Source: Zizania palustris
Taxonomy: Eukaryota; Streptophyta; Magnoliopsida; Poales; Poaceae
Length of the DNA stretch: 64,000 bases
Direction: 5' to 3'
Assembly: GCA_019279435.1 (NCBI GenBank)
Contig: JAAALK010000082.1
Location: 10,611,594 to 10,675,593 of the forward strand
A program made the position numbers and the translations under genes. Shown here in pieces: positions 44,785 through 55,101 of this stretch. How positions within the stretch are numbered: the first letter of the stretch is position 1; each line of letters opens with the position of its first letter. A model generated the notes under the pieces. It searched no databases and had not been told where the DNA came from. It saw only the letters and a program-made list of their open reading frames with translations.

Positions 44785-46559
44785 TGACCCCTCTTCTGTG
44801 AGCTGTGCTGGGTTCTCCTTGATGTCTATCACTAAGGACCATCTTGAGTCGTTAGGAGATGATGACCTGTGTCTGTTTAACAACCGGGTGTGTCGTGTCT
44901 ATGACAAGAGAATGTTCAAAAGACACGACACAAAATCCGGGTGCTTTGAGTGTGGTGATCCAGGTCACTTCATCGCTGACTTCCTCAAGCGCAATAGTAA
45001 CAAGAAGGGTATCGGTGGTGGATTCTACGACTCCGGAAAGCACGACAGCTCCTCCTTCACAAAGGGCAAGCCAAAGACCAGATTCTTCAGAAAGGCCATG
45101 AAGGAATACCGGCGTGAGAACAAGAAGCGTGACAAGGCCTTCTTCGCCGAGATGGAGAAAAGCTACTCCAAGAGGTCTACGTCTTCTTCCTCTTCATCGA
45201 GCTCAAGCGATGAGGAGATTGTCATCAGGAAGGGGAAGGACAAGGATGATCCAGCGGGCCTCTGCTTCATGGCCTTCGGGGATAGACCGAAGAGCCGCTC
45301 ACATCAACGCCGAAGATCCCGCAAGAGCTTCTGCTCAATGGCTCTTGGGGATAAGGAAGAAAAGGGCTCCTCCGACGACTCCGATGACGACGACAATGAA
45401 AAGGTATCATCTTATGAACGTGAAATCGTTGATTTACTTGAAAGTAATCGTCAGGAGTTGAAATATCGGGAAAAACTGCTTAGAGGGACTAAGAAGAGGA
45501 TAGATGAACTTGAGAGTGAGCTTGCCGTGGCCAACGGCAGAATTGAGAGTCTATCTTCTTCCCCTTGCTTGGGTGATAGTAGTGAGTGCCCAAAGTGTGA
45601 GGTGCTTCTGTGTGACCTGATGACTCTGAAGTCCAGGTACACAGAAAGGGATGATGAGAGGGACGCTTTGGCCACTGAGCTTGTGAGCACTCAGCTGGAG
45701 CTGAAAGATGCTCATGCCACTGTCGTCGTGCCCTATGCTGATTGCCTATCTCATCTAGCTAGTTTAGCTGAGATGAAAGCCAAGGGTGATGAGCATTTGA
45801 GTGATTTGGAGAGAGTTAGAGCTAAGCTGGAGCAGACTAGGCTAGAGCTTGAGACACTGTTAGTTCCACCCACTGTCTGTGAGAACTTCTTTGTCTCTTA
45901 GATTGGAATTGATCAAGCTGAAAGCCAAGAAGTCTATCCAGGTTGATAGAGAGTGTGAGACTTGCTTGTCTCAGGTGGAGGTACTAGCTTCCTTGAGAGA
46001 GGAGATAGCTGATGTCCAAAATGAGAAATTTTACCTCCGTCAGATCCTGAGTTGGGTGAGTGCCAGAGAGCCACAACTCGGCATGATGATCCAGCAGTTT
46101 AAGAGGCAGGATGGGTTTGGGGTAGGCTACACCTACACCAAGGCTGACTTTGAGAGTGCCATTAGCCGGGCAGTGGAGTGGAGTAAAATGACTCCTGAAC
46201 AGAGATACCCCAAGACTCACTCCACTGAGTCTTTCTAGGCTAGTTAGCCCAAGGATGGAGTGTTCCAGGAACAGCCTAAAGCTCCACCCAAGAAGCCCAT
46301 CTGGGTTCCAAATCCCAAACACCATCGCACTTCTTTAGACTCTCTACCTGGACCCTCTCACACCAAGGAGACTACACCCAACACCACTAAGCCCAAGAAC
46401 CCCAAGCCTCAACCACATCCCAAGAAGCCCACGTACCACTGTGAGTATTGTCAGATAGATGGGCATCTTGCTGAGTTTTGCTTCAGGAGCAAGCGGGTGA
46501 GAGAGCAGAGAGAGCTCGTTGTGGCCACGAGCAGTTCTATCAGCAGGGTGGTAGATTGA
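44785..46559 (+). pseudogene. Gag C-terminal part of Sirevirus E
   Basis: Resumes gag after F. The frame 44798-45901 carries a zinc knuckle (CFECGDPGHFIADF) in which the last Cys is replaced by Phe, so the finger is broken. A Ser-rich/acidic stretch (45180-45400) and coiled coil (45420-45880) follow. The frame shifts at about 45899, continues to TAG at 46236, then 46260-46559 with a proline/lysine-rich region and the second Cys/His cluster (CEYCQIDGHLAEFCF). Extended coiled-coil gag is characteristic of Sireviruses. Confidence 0.85.
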
Positions 46560-48569
46560 GAGTTCCTCGACGCGGGGAGAGGCTAGAGGCTAGGCCACGT
46601 CGTGTAGTGGTGGCAAAGGAGACGGCTTTAATGCCCGTGCTCCAGATGGTGGTGTTCGCTCCGGCAGAGCTCTAGGTTGTTTTGGTTACGGTCCTGGACC
46701 TCGTGGCCGAGGTTTTAGGTAGAACCGTGGACCACACTTTGAGCCACGTTTTGGTCCAGATCCTTATGATGATTTCTGATTTCTGTCTTTTGAGCAGGTG
46801 GCCCGACACTGGTTTAGTTCTTTTGCTAAACCTGGTGCTAGACCATTTGCTCCCCCTTACAACCACTGATTGTGCAGGATCGGGGACTGGAGGATGTTTG
46901 GATCATGGACTCAGGATGCTCTCGCCACATGACGGGACATCGCAGATGGTTCTCCAGTCTCTCTCCCCTGAGCTCCAAGGAATACATCACCTTCGGGAAC
47001 AGTGGTCAAGGGAAGGTACACGGCATTGGCTCAATTCATATCTCAAACCATTTCTCTTTGAAGTAAGTTGCTTTGGTTGGAAATTTGAACTTCAATTTGA
47101 TTTCTGTTTCGCAACTTCTTGCGGATGGTTTGGAGGTTCGTTTTAAGAAGGGCAGTTCTTCGGTGGTTGATTCTAGAGGGTCTTTGATTTGCCAAATCTT
47201 ACCTTTTTGTAAGGTTTTTCGGATTGACTTCTCTAGTTCTTTTGGCCCTTCTCCCTGTTTGATTGCTGGATCCCCCTCTGAGCTCTAGAAGTGGCATAGG
47301 ATGTTGGGCCATTTGAGTTTTGATCTGCTAGTCAGATTGAGCTCTATGGACCTCATCCGAGGATTGCCCAAGCTTAAGATGGAGAAGGATCTAGTTTGTC
47401 ATCCCTGTCGTCACGGGAAAATGGTTGCCGCTTCTCACTCACCAGTGACTCAGGTGATGACTTCGTATCCGGGGGAGCTGTTACACATGGACACTGTTGG
47501 TCCAGCTCGGGTACGCTCAGTCGGTGGGAAGTGGTACGCGCTTGTTATCATTGACGATTTTTCTTGATTCTTGTGGGTTTTCTTCTTGGAGTCTAAGGAT
47601 GAGACTTTTCATTTTGTTCATGACCTGATTTTGAAGCTGAAGAATGAGAATAATGGTCGGATGTGAGCGATTCACTCTGACAACGGCTCTGAGTTCAAGA
47701 ACTCTTAGTTCGTCAGCTTCTATAGTGATCAGGGTCTTGATCATCAGTTTTCTGCTCCTTACACTCCCCCACAGAACGGCATTGTGGAACGAAAGAACCG
47801 CACGCTAGTCGAGATGGCCAGGATGATGCTCGATGAGCACAGGACTCCTAGGCGTTTTTGGGCTAAAGCCATGAACACGGCTTGCTATCTGGCCAACCGC
47901 ATTTTTCTTAGAGCTTACCTAGGTAAGACTTCGTATGAGTTGTGGTTTGGCAGACAGCCCAAGGTGAGCCACTTGTTAGCGTTTGGCTGCAAGTGCTTTG
48001 TGCTCAAGAAGGGAGGGCATTTGGACAAGTTTGAGTCTCCTTGCTGGGATGGAGTCTTTCTTGGTTATGCTTTGCATTCTCGAGGCTTCTGTATTTGTAA
48101 CCTCAACTCCCAACAGCTTGTCGAGACTTGCGAGGTTTCTTTTGATGAGTCCTTGCCTTCTTTGACCCCTTCTTTTGAGCTGTCTAGAGATGGTGAGCTC
48201 GGAGAGTCCATCTTCAAGGAAGATGATGACGCTCCAGCTGCTGATGAGGGTGGGCCTTCTGCACTGCCTGCAGAACCCACACCTTCTGAGACTTCGACTA
48301 AGGACAAGGGCGGACCTCTGATCACTTCTTCCACTTCGATCGAGCCCCCTCAGTCGAGTCTAGAGGTGCCAACTGCTGACTCCGGTGAGGTGACTTCAGA
48401 TCACCATGGATCCCGAGTGGTTCAGTGTGATCACCCCTCAGAGCTCATCATTGGTGATTTGTCTGAGAGGACTTTGCACTCTTCTGTTGACTCTCTTGCT
48501 GTGTTTGCTGAATCTGCTTTTGTTGCATCTTTTGAGCCCAGAGACCTTTCTCATGCTCTTTCTGATTAG
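46560..48569 (+). pseudogene. Protease and integrase of Sirevirus E
   Basis: 46560-46860 is a degraded link. Protease: IMDSGCSRHMTGH at about 46902-46940 keeps the catalytic Asp. Pre-integrase zinc region: LGHLSFDLL to CHPCRHGKM, about 47300-47420. Integrase core: HMDTVGPA near 47485, HSDNGSEFK near 47672 and QNGIVERKNRTL near 47775. The C-terminal region with acidic repeats runs to 48569. Stops at about 47287 (TAG), 47565 (TGA), 47663 (TGA) and 47707 (TAG) and several frame changes interrupt it; all four stops are one C-to-T step from CAG or CGA. Confidence 0.85.
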
Positions 48570-50061
48570 AATTGGATTAATGCTATGCAAGAAGAGCTTG
48601 AGAATTTTGTCCGTAATCGGGTTTGTACACTGGTTGAGCTACCACCCGGATGCAACCCCATAGGCACCAAGTGGGTGTTCAAAAACAAGCAAGGTGAAGA
48701 TGGGGTTGTGGTGCGCAACAAAGCTCGATTAGTTGCCCAGGGTTTTTGCTATAAAGAGGGTATTGACTTTGAGGAGACCTTCACCCCTATTGCTCGTCTT
48801 GAGTCCATTCGCATTCTCTTAGCTTTTGCCGCTTCGAAGGGTTTTAAGCTTTTTCAAATGGATGCCAAGAGTGCTTTTCTGAACAGGTACATAGAGGAGG
48901 AGGTTTATGTTAGGCAGCCCCCGGTTTTGAGAACCCTAAGTTTCCTCGACATGTTTTTAAGCTGCAGAAAGCTTTATATGGTCTGCAAGCCCTCAAGGCT
49001 TGGTATGACCGGTTAAAGCAGTTTTTGTTGGGCAAGGGCTTTGTGATGGGTTCTGTGGATAAAACTCTTTTCTTGCTCAGAGATGCCTCAGATTTCTTGG
49101 TTGCTCAGATTTATGTGGACGATATTATTTTTGGCGGTACTACTGATGCTCTTGTGTCCAAGTTTTCTGAGCAGATGCACAGTGAGTTTGAGATGAGCCT
49201 CATGGGTGAGCTCAAGTATTTCCTAGGGCTCCAGATCAAGCAGACCAAGAACGGCACCTTCATCCACCAGGGTGAGTACACTCGGGACATGTTGAAGAAA
49301 TTCGATTTTGATGGAGAGAAGAAGCCTCAGATGACCCCAATGGGAACATCTAGGGCCTGTACAAGGACGAGAGTGGCGTCAAGGTCAATGAGAGAGAGTT
49401 TCAAGGGATGATCGGTTCGCTGCTGTACTTGACGGCGACAAAGCTAGACATACAGTTCGATGTGGGATTGTGCGCGCGCTTCCAGTCTTCACCACATGCG
49501 TCCCATTGGCAGGCTGCCAAGCGCATTTTCAGGTATCTTACCTATGCGCCCGATCTAGGTCTTTATTACTCAGCATCATCATCTCTTGATTTATCTGGCT
49601 TTTCGGACGCTGACTTTGGTGGGTGCTGGTTGGATCGCAAGTCAACTTCTGGTACTTGCCAGTTTCTTGGTTCGTCTCTTGTTTCTTGGTCTTCTTGAAA
49701 GCAGTCTGGAGTTGCACTTTCGACCACTGAGGTTGAGTATGTAGCTACTGCTAGCTGCTGCTCATAGTTGGTTTGGATGATTTCCACGTTGCGAGACTTT
49801 GGGTTGTTCTTTCCTACCAGAGTTCCTCTATTTTGTGACAGCACCAGTGCGATTAGTGTAGGGAAAACCCCTTGTCTCCATTCAAAAACCAAACACATTG
49901 ATGTGCGCTTTCACTTTCTGAGGGATCAATATGAGAAAGGTGTCATTGACCTTGTTCATGTTGATACCCATCATCAGTTGGCTGACATTTTCACCAAACC
50001 CATAGATCAGTCTACTTTGGAGCATTTACGAGGGGATTTGGGTGTTGTGTATCCTTTTTAG
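48570..50061 (+). pseudogene. Reverse transcriptase and RNase H of Sirevirus E
   Basis: RT from 48585 (NPIGTKWVFKNK, RLVAQGF, FQMDAKSAFLN) with the catalytic YVDDIIFGG near 49112-49140. A frame change occurs near 48930-49020. The connection and RNase H run from 49408 to 50061, ending ADIFTKPID. Stops at 49696 (TGA) and 49766 (TAG). Copia order IN-RT-RNase H is clear. Closely related to A (minus, 6500-5478 and 2159-1784) and C (28995-28143). Confidence 0.9.
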
Positions 50062-51448
50062 GATATTTTGCGTCAGTTTTGTTTCTTATTTACTCTTTTC
50101 TTGAGTCTTTTTGTGTGTATTCATATCATGCATATTCACATATCACACTTTGAGCATGCTTCTGTTATATGATTAAATTGCTTTACTCATTCTAGCTGGT
50201 ACATGCTTTTGATTACTTGTCGATGATCATGCTTTGCTTCAGTTCACATGATATGGCTGATATTTGTCATACGCATGTCTTTTCTGCTTTAAAATTGAAA
50301 AATGATAACCATTGCTTCTGGTAACTAGCATGTGTAGGTTGAATGCTTTTGCTATCTGTTACATGTCTTGTAGCTAGTTCATCACTTAGATGCAGATATG
50401 CAACTTGGACATCTATATGCTTTAACATGGAAAATGTGCTATAAAAATGATAAAAATCAAAAATAAATGAAAATTACATGCCCTTTTATGCTTGAGTTGA
50501 AAAGATCCAGGTGGGTTTGCTTTGTCGCATTGCATTGTTCTGGACTGCTTACCATAGCACTCTGGTATGAACTAGGACAGTGTAATGTATGCCAAGACCA
50601 ATGTCTTAAGCTTCTGATGGTCCATTTCTGGCCTAGGCTTGACTTGGTCGGTAAGCATAAGGATTGACATGCAAATAACCCCTGGCAAAAATGAAAAAGG
50701 GAAAATAAAAAGGCTGAAAATTAAAAAGATAACAAGTTTGCTGAAGCACTTTGTTTTAGACAATGCTTATCGTGGTAGATATCAGTTAGCTTTTGTATCT
50801 CATGCTTTACCTTGCTTGTCAACTGGAAAATGTGGTGATGCTTTTGTTTGCAAAAATTGAAAAATGTGTGCTAATGACTTTCTTTAGATATCATCTGTTG
50901 CACTGATCATGCCATGTGTCCTAGACAGTATGTCTTTTGCTATACCTGCTAGATGTTGAAATTGCAGTCAATCATATCTGAGAAGCATGCTTTCTACACT
51001 CCACATGCACCCTAGTTGCATTCATTGCATATTTTGAGGGGGGGTTGCATTTCAGGGGGAGTCTGTGTCTCTTTAGAGTGCATTTAGTCTCGCTTGATGA
51101 GTCCAATTGTCAACAAGGGGGAGAAATTTTGGGAGAAGAGTTTAAGGGGGAGTTTTGGCTTTCTTTGAGATTAGTTTCAGGGGGAGTTTTTGTCCTGTTT
51201 GTCCTTACTCTTTTGATATGCTTGTTGATAATTCTGAGATTGCACTCGTTTTGAGCTTTTACTTTTGGTTAACCATAATGACCACTCTCGTGCTTTTGTT
51301 CGACTTTCGGTCATTAGGGTTAAACTTTTATTTTACTTTCTTCTTCTCTGTTTTTCTTGTGCTTTGTTTTCATGTTTCCACATGTGTTCTCAGGTACTCG
51401 AGATATGATGAAGAGAAGTGTTGACAATGCACTCATCAAGGGGGAGAT
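50062..51448 (+). other. 3' non-coding region of E with five polypurine tracts
   Basis: No env-like ORF of useful length. Tracts: GAGGGGGGG near 51040, AGGGGGAG at about 51053, 51115, 51145, 51178 and 51439 (the last, AAGGGGGAGAT, directly precedes the 3' LTR). Repeated polypurine tracts are a recognised Sirevirus feature. The segment 50700-50860 aligns with parts of A and C but does not look selected as protein. Confidence 0.8.
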
Positions 51449-53537
51449 TGAGGAGCCATGCTGAAGAGTGTGGGCCTTATGGCTCTAGATGTGATGAGTC
51501 ATTGTCAACGAAAGTCAAAGAGGACTGAAGAGAGGAGAAGACATGTTGTGTCTGGGCCGCATGTGACTCAGGTACATGGGCAGCGAGTGACTGTCGGGCA
51601 GAGGGGCCGCAAAGTCGGGCTGGCCCAATCCGGGTACATGGGCTAGGAGCAGCAGAGGTTCCACTGGACTGTTGACCAGGATTGACTCAGGTACACGGGC
51701 GGCGAGTGATTGTCGGGCTGAGAGAGTTGCGGAATCGGGTCCGCCCAATCCGGGTACCTGGTGCAAAGTCGGTGGACGCTTTGTCAGTTTCAGCGCAAAA
51801 CTGATGACCGCTGATCTCGGATAGGACCGTTCTGAGGCGAAGCCGTAGTCGCTACGAAAGCTCCGCTTGAGGATAAGTCATCTATAAATAGGAGTTTACT
51901 ATTTTGTCCTTAGGCCCACAGTCAGTCAGTCGAGTCTGTAAAAATATCCTAAGGGCAGTTTGGTCTTTTCCATTTTATTTCAGCGTCTGTAAAAACCCTA
52001 AGGGTCTTTTGGTATTTTCCTAGGCTATTGGGCTGCCTATAAATAGGGCCCCAATCCCTAGGGTTAGGGTTAACTCACTTAATGACAAACTTGAGTTCAC
52101 TTTCCCCATACTGAGTTCCTGTTCATTCTCTTGTTCTGTGAGCGCCGCCGCCTGTGTGGATTTTTTCCGTTCCTCTCAGGCTTTCGTCAGGATCCATGCC
52201 TTCGACACCTTGGGAAATCGATTAAACAGGTTTTTTACTTCCTGTTACTTCCACCGAGCATTGACATGATTTAAATTTATTTTATGCCTCAGTTTGTGTG
52301 CTTGGTTTTTGTTCCCGTTTCATTTTTATCTCCCGGTGAAATCATTTTCATCCTGGCTGTTGTTTGATAGCTAGCTTGGCTAGTCTACAGCTACTCTATC
52401 GTGAATCGTTTTGTGATTATCGTCTCGTTCTTGTACCTGCAAGGAGTATCTAGTTTTTGTTTAATCTCAGCCTACAGTTTTTTACTTGGGAGCATTGCGC
52501 ATGCATTTCTGCAGTGTGTAACAGAGTTCTTGAGGGTCTATTCTGTCCTGACAGAAAGGCTAGTAGCAACCTATACTTCTAGGCTTTGCTCATAGTTGCG
52601 TGGCTAGTCTCCTCAGGATTTTCTTGCTTTGCTGTTCATAGTTGTGCATGCGAACAGCTGCTACACACTTGTGGGTCGCTCTCTACGGCACAGCTAGCTT
52701 CAAATCTCTAGCATGCTTCGGGTATGTGGTTTTAGATTCGAAGGGTTTAATCTGAATAGACAGGTTTTGTTTTGGCATCAAAGTCCGCATATGTTCGAAG
52801 GCTACCTTGGGGCTTGGTGCAACCTTTTTGACTCGTACTTCAGCATGTTGCGAAGCAGACTTCGAATCGAAGTCTGACCTAGCAGGTCTTCGGGCTTCGT
52901 AGCTTCTGCACACTTCGAACTTTTTTTTTGGTTTGCTTCGAGGTTCGCAAGATGTGTTTTTCGGAGGTCGTTTGTTTCGAAGCTATCAGGCTTCGGTTTC
53001 CAGTGTGTAAGCACCTGTAGACTCCTATACGAAGTCAGTGTGTTTTTGGTGTGGGCCCCTCGACTCATTTTTGTTGCATTCGAAGTATACACCCTTCGGA
53101 GGTGCAGGCTTTGCAAGATCACTTTGAATCAAGCTTCGGCAGGCTTCGGAGCAGGCTTCGGCACGTCTCCTACAGGCTTTGTTACTGCGTTCTTCGAGGC
53201 TTCGTCAAGTACCAAACAGGAGACAAAACTTGAACATTAAGATTCCTCGTTTTACGTGCACTCATGTTAAATCTTTGTGATGATCTATCTCTGTGAAGTT
53301 TGATATGCCCATATTTTAAATGCTTTGTTAATCTGCCTATCAGCACTGTGTTGGTGTCTTTTCGATTAGGACAACGGTTGTGTTTAGGCTAGATCATTTT
53401 AGGCTTTGTTGATCTGTTTACTTTTCAATTATTAGTCTGTTGAGGTGCGTTGGGTGTTGGGAGCAGGCAATTGATTCGAAAGAATTTTTAGGTGCCCATT
53501 CACCCCCCCCCCTCTGGTCGCTACTTTCGGTCCTACA
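51449..53537 (+). mobile_element. 3' LTR of Sirevirus E
   Basis: 2089 bases, TGAGGAGCC to GGTCCTACA. Contains the paired GGCCCAATCCGGGTAC repeats, the palindrome (51783-51805), a TATA box (CTATAAATAG, 52037-52046) followed within about 15 bases by CCCTAGGGTTAGGGTTAAC (52057-52074), and the TTCGAAG-rich R/U5 (52730-53210). It preserves the promoter region lost from the 5' LTR. Confidence 0.92.
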
Positions 53538-55035
53538 CCTATCTCCCAAATTAATGCTTTCAACAAGTAAAGAACAATTCATGCATTCGTTGATGACTGC
53601 AGGACTAGACTCCACCACCAAAAGTTGCTTTTCAGTTAATTCAAGTTTTTCGATTGTTTGAGCATGTGCAAAACGCAGTTGAGCAAGTTCATTCATGACA
53701 ATCATACATGACTCACATTCGGCATCATCAGACTTAGATTTCAAAATTGCAAGTTCAATGGAAATAGTTTCAAGTCTAAGTTTTAGTTCTTTTCGTTCTT
53801 TAGCAGCAAGTTTAAGTAATCTATCCTGAGAACAAACAATATCATGCAATTCATCATTTTGAACAAGAAGCTGATCACGGGATAGATATACCTCGGAAGT
53901 GTCAAGATCGTCGCTGCTATTGTTGCCGTCGACCACGAAGCAAAGGTCGGTGAAGTCCATTGTCTTCTTCTCCTTCTTCTCCTTCTTCTCTTTCTTGAGA
54001 AGCTCCTCTTCCTCCGAGCTTGGCTCCTCGCTTGATGTACCGTCGATGTTGTTGAGGGCGGCCACAAAAGCTTTGGCTACTCTTTTAGCCACTTTTTCGT
54101 GCTTCCCTTTGAAGTAACGTTTCTTGTTCCATTTTTGGTGCTTGTGCTCATTTTCATTTTTCATTTTTAACTTAGTCCAATTCGCTTTTATGTGAGAAAG
54201 ATCTCCACATTCAAAACAACCCTTTGACCCTCCTCTCCTTTGGTCTCGTCTATCATTGTAGAAGCGAGTGAACTTCTTGACAATGAGAGCTAACTCCTCA
54301 TCATCTAGAGTGTCCACTTGTTCTTTTATGACAGAGACAAGAGAGGATAAGACAAAACCACCAGAATAAGCACAAACTCCAGAAACGCCAGAAAAGTTCC
54401 TCCAGATGAGGTACCATTGCCAGGACCAGAAACTAAAATAATAGAAGGCAACAAAGAGTTTACGACTCCTGGACGAGATGTCTTGGCAATCTCGGTGGAC
54501 TTAAGCTTACTAAAGAGTTCGTCGCACGTCAAAGTGTCAAAGCTCGCCGACTCTTCAATACTAGAGATCTTCACCTCCCATATGCTACGATCAAGAGCAT
54601 AGAGAAATTTGATTGCTCTATCATGGTCAGAGTAAGCCAAAGTCCCAATGGAGGGCAAATTACTCACAATTCCATCAAAAAGCGGAAACATGGCATCTAC
54701 AGATTCACCGGGGTCTTGCACAAACATTTGGTATTCTTGGTAGTGCCCTCATGAAAAGTTTTCAAAGTGGTCCAAATTTCACGCACAGTTCGTAGGTGCG
54801 GGACCCTGTCAAACTCTTTGCGACTCAAACTGATGAACAATATGTTTCTTGCTTTGCTATTACATTCGTACTGTAATTTATCAGTCTCTGAAGTGTGAGT
54901 TTCAGGGATCACATATTGGGAATCAACAATGTCCCAAATAGCACTTCCTTGGCTTAGTAGGTAAGCCTCCATACGCACCTTCCAATAAGCAAAATCATGA
55001 CCATCAAACAACGGAATTTTTGAGTTTCTTTCCAT
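53538..55035 (-). pseudogene. Gag N-terminal and central part of element B
   Basis: Minus strand. ATG at 55035-55033, about 50 bases inside the primer site. 55035-54697 and 54727-54326 encode the Copia gag domain (FAYWKVRMEAYLLSQGSAIWD, FDTLTCDELFSKLK) with a frame change near 54715. 54317-53538 carries a zinc knuckle CFECGDLSHIKANW, whose last Cys is replaced by Trp, then a Lys/Glu-rich stretch and coiled coil. It is interrupted at 53538 by E and continues at 29811. Confidence 0.8.
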
Positions 55036-55082
55036 GTCGCCAAAACAAGAATCACAAACCGGTTAAGGTCAACTGGTGATCT

Positions 55083-55100
55083 AACCGGCTATGATACCAG
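55083..55100 (-). other. Primer binding site of B
   Basis: Minus-strand CTGGTATCATAGCCGG, a slightly diverged match to the initiator Met-tRNA end, just inside the LTR end at 55102. Confidence 0.7.
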
Positions 55101-55101
55101 T

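Larger units (their letters stand above)
29812..53537 (+). mobile_element. Full-length Sirevirus E (host of Gypsy element F)
   Basis: Plus strand. 5' LTR 29812-31742, primer site 31745-31757, gag from 31808 (interrupted by F at 32481-44784), pol to 50061, a non-coding tail with five polypurine tracts and a 3' LTR 51449-53537. Target duplication CCTAT at 29807-29811 and 53538-53542, in B's gag. Without F the element is about 11.4 kb, normal for a Sirevirus. Coding regions carry many stops and frameshifts, so it is non-autonomous. Confidence 0.92.

Noticed and set aside
50690..50862. A segment encoding DNAYLGRYQLAF-like sequence in the 3' tails of A, C and E, possibly an env-like gene
   Set aside because: It is shared because the elements are related. 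Differences between A and E in this stretch are mostly amino-acid changing, C has a stop, and the frame is short in E, so there is no sign of selection as protein.
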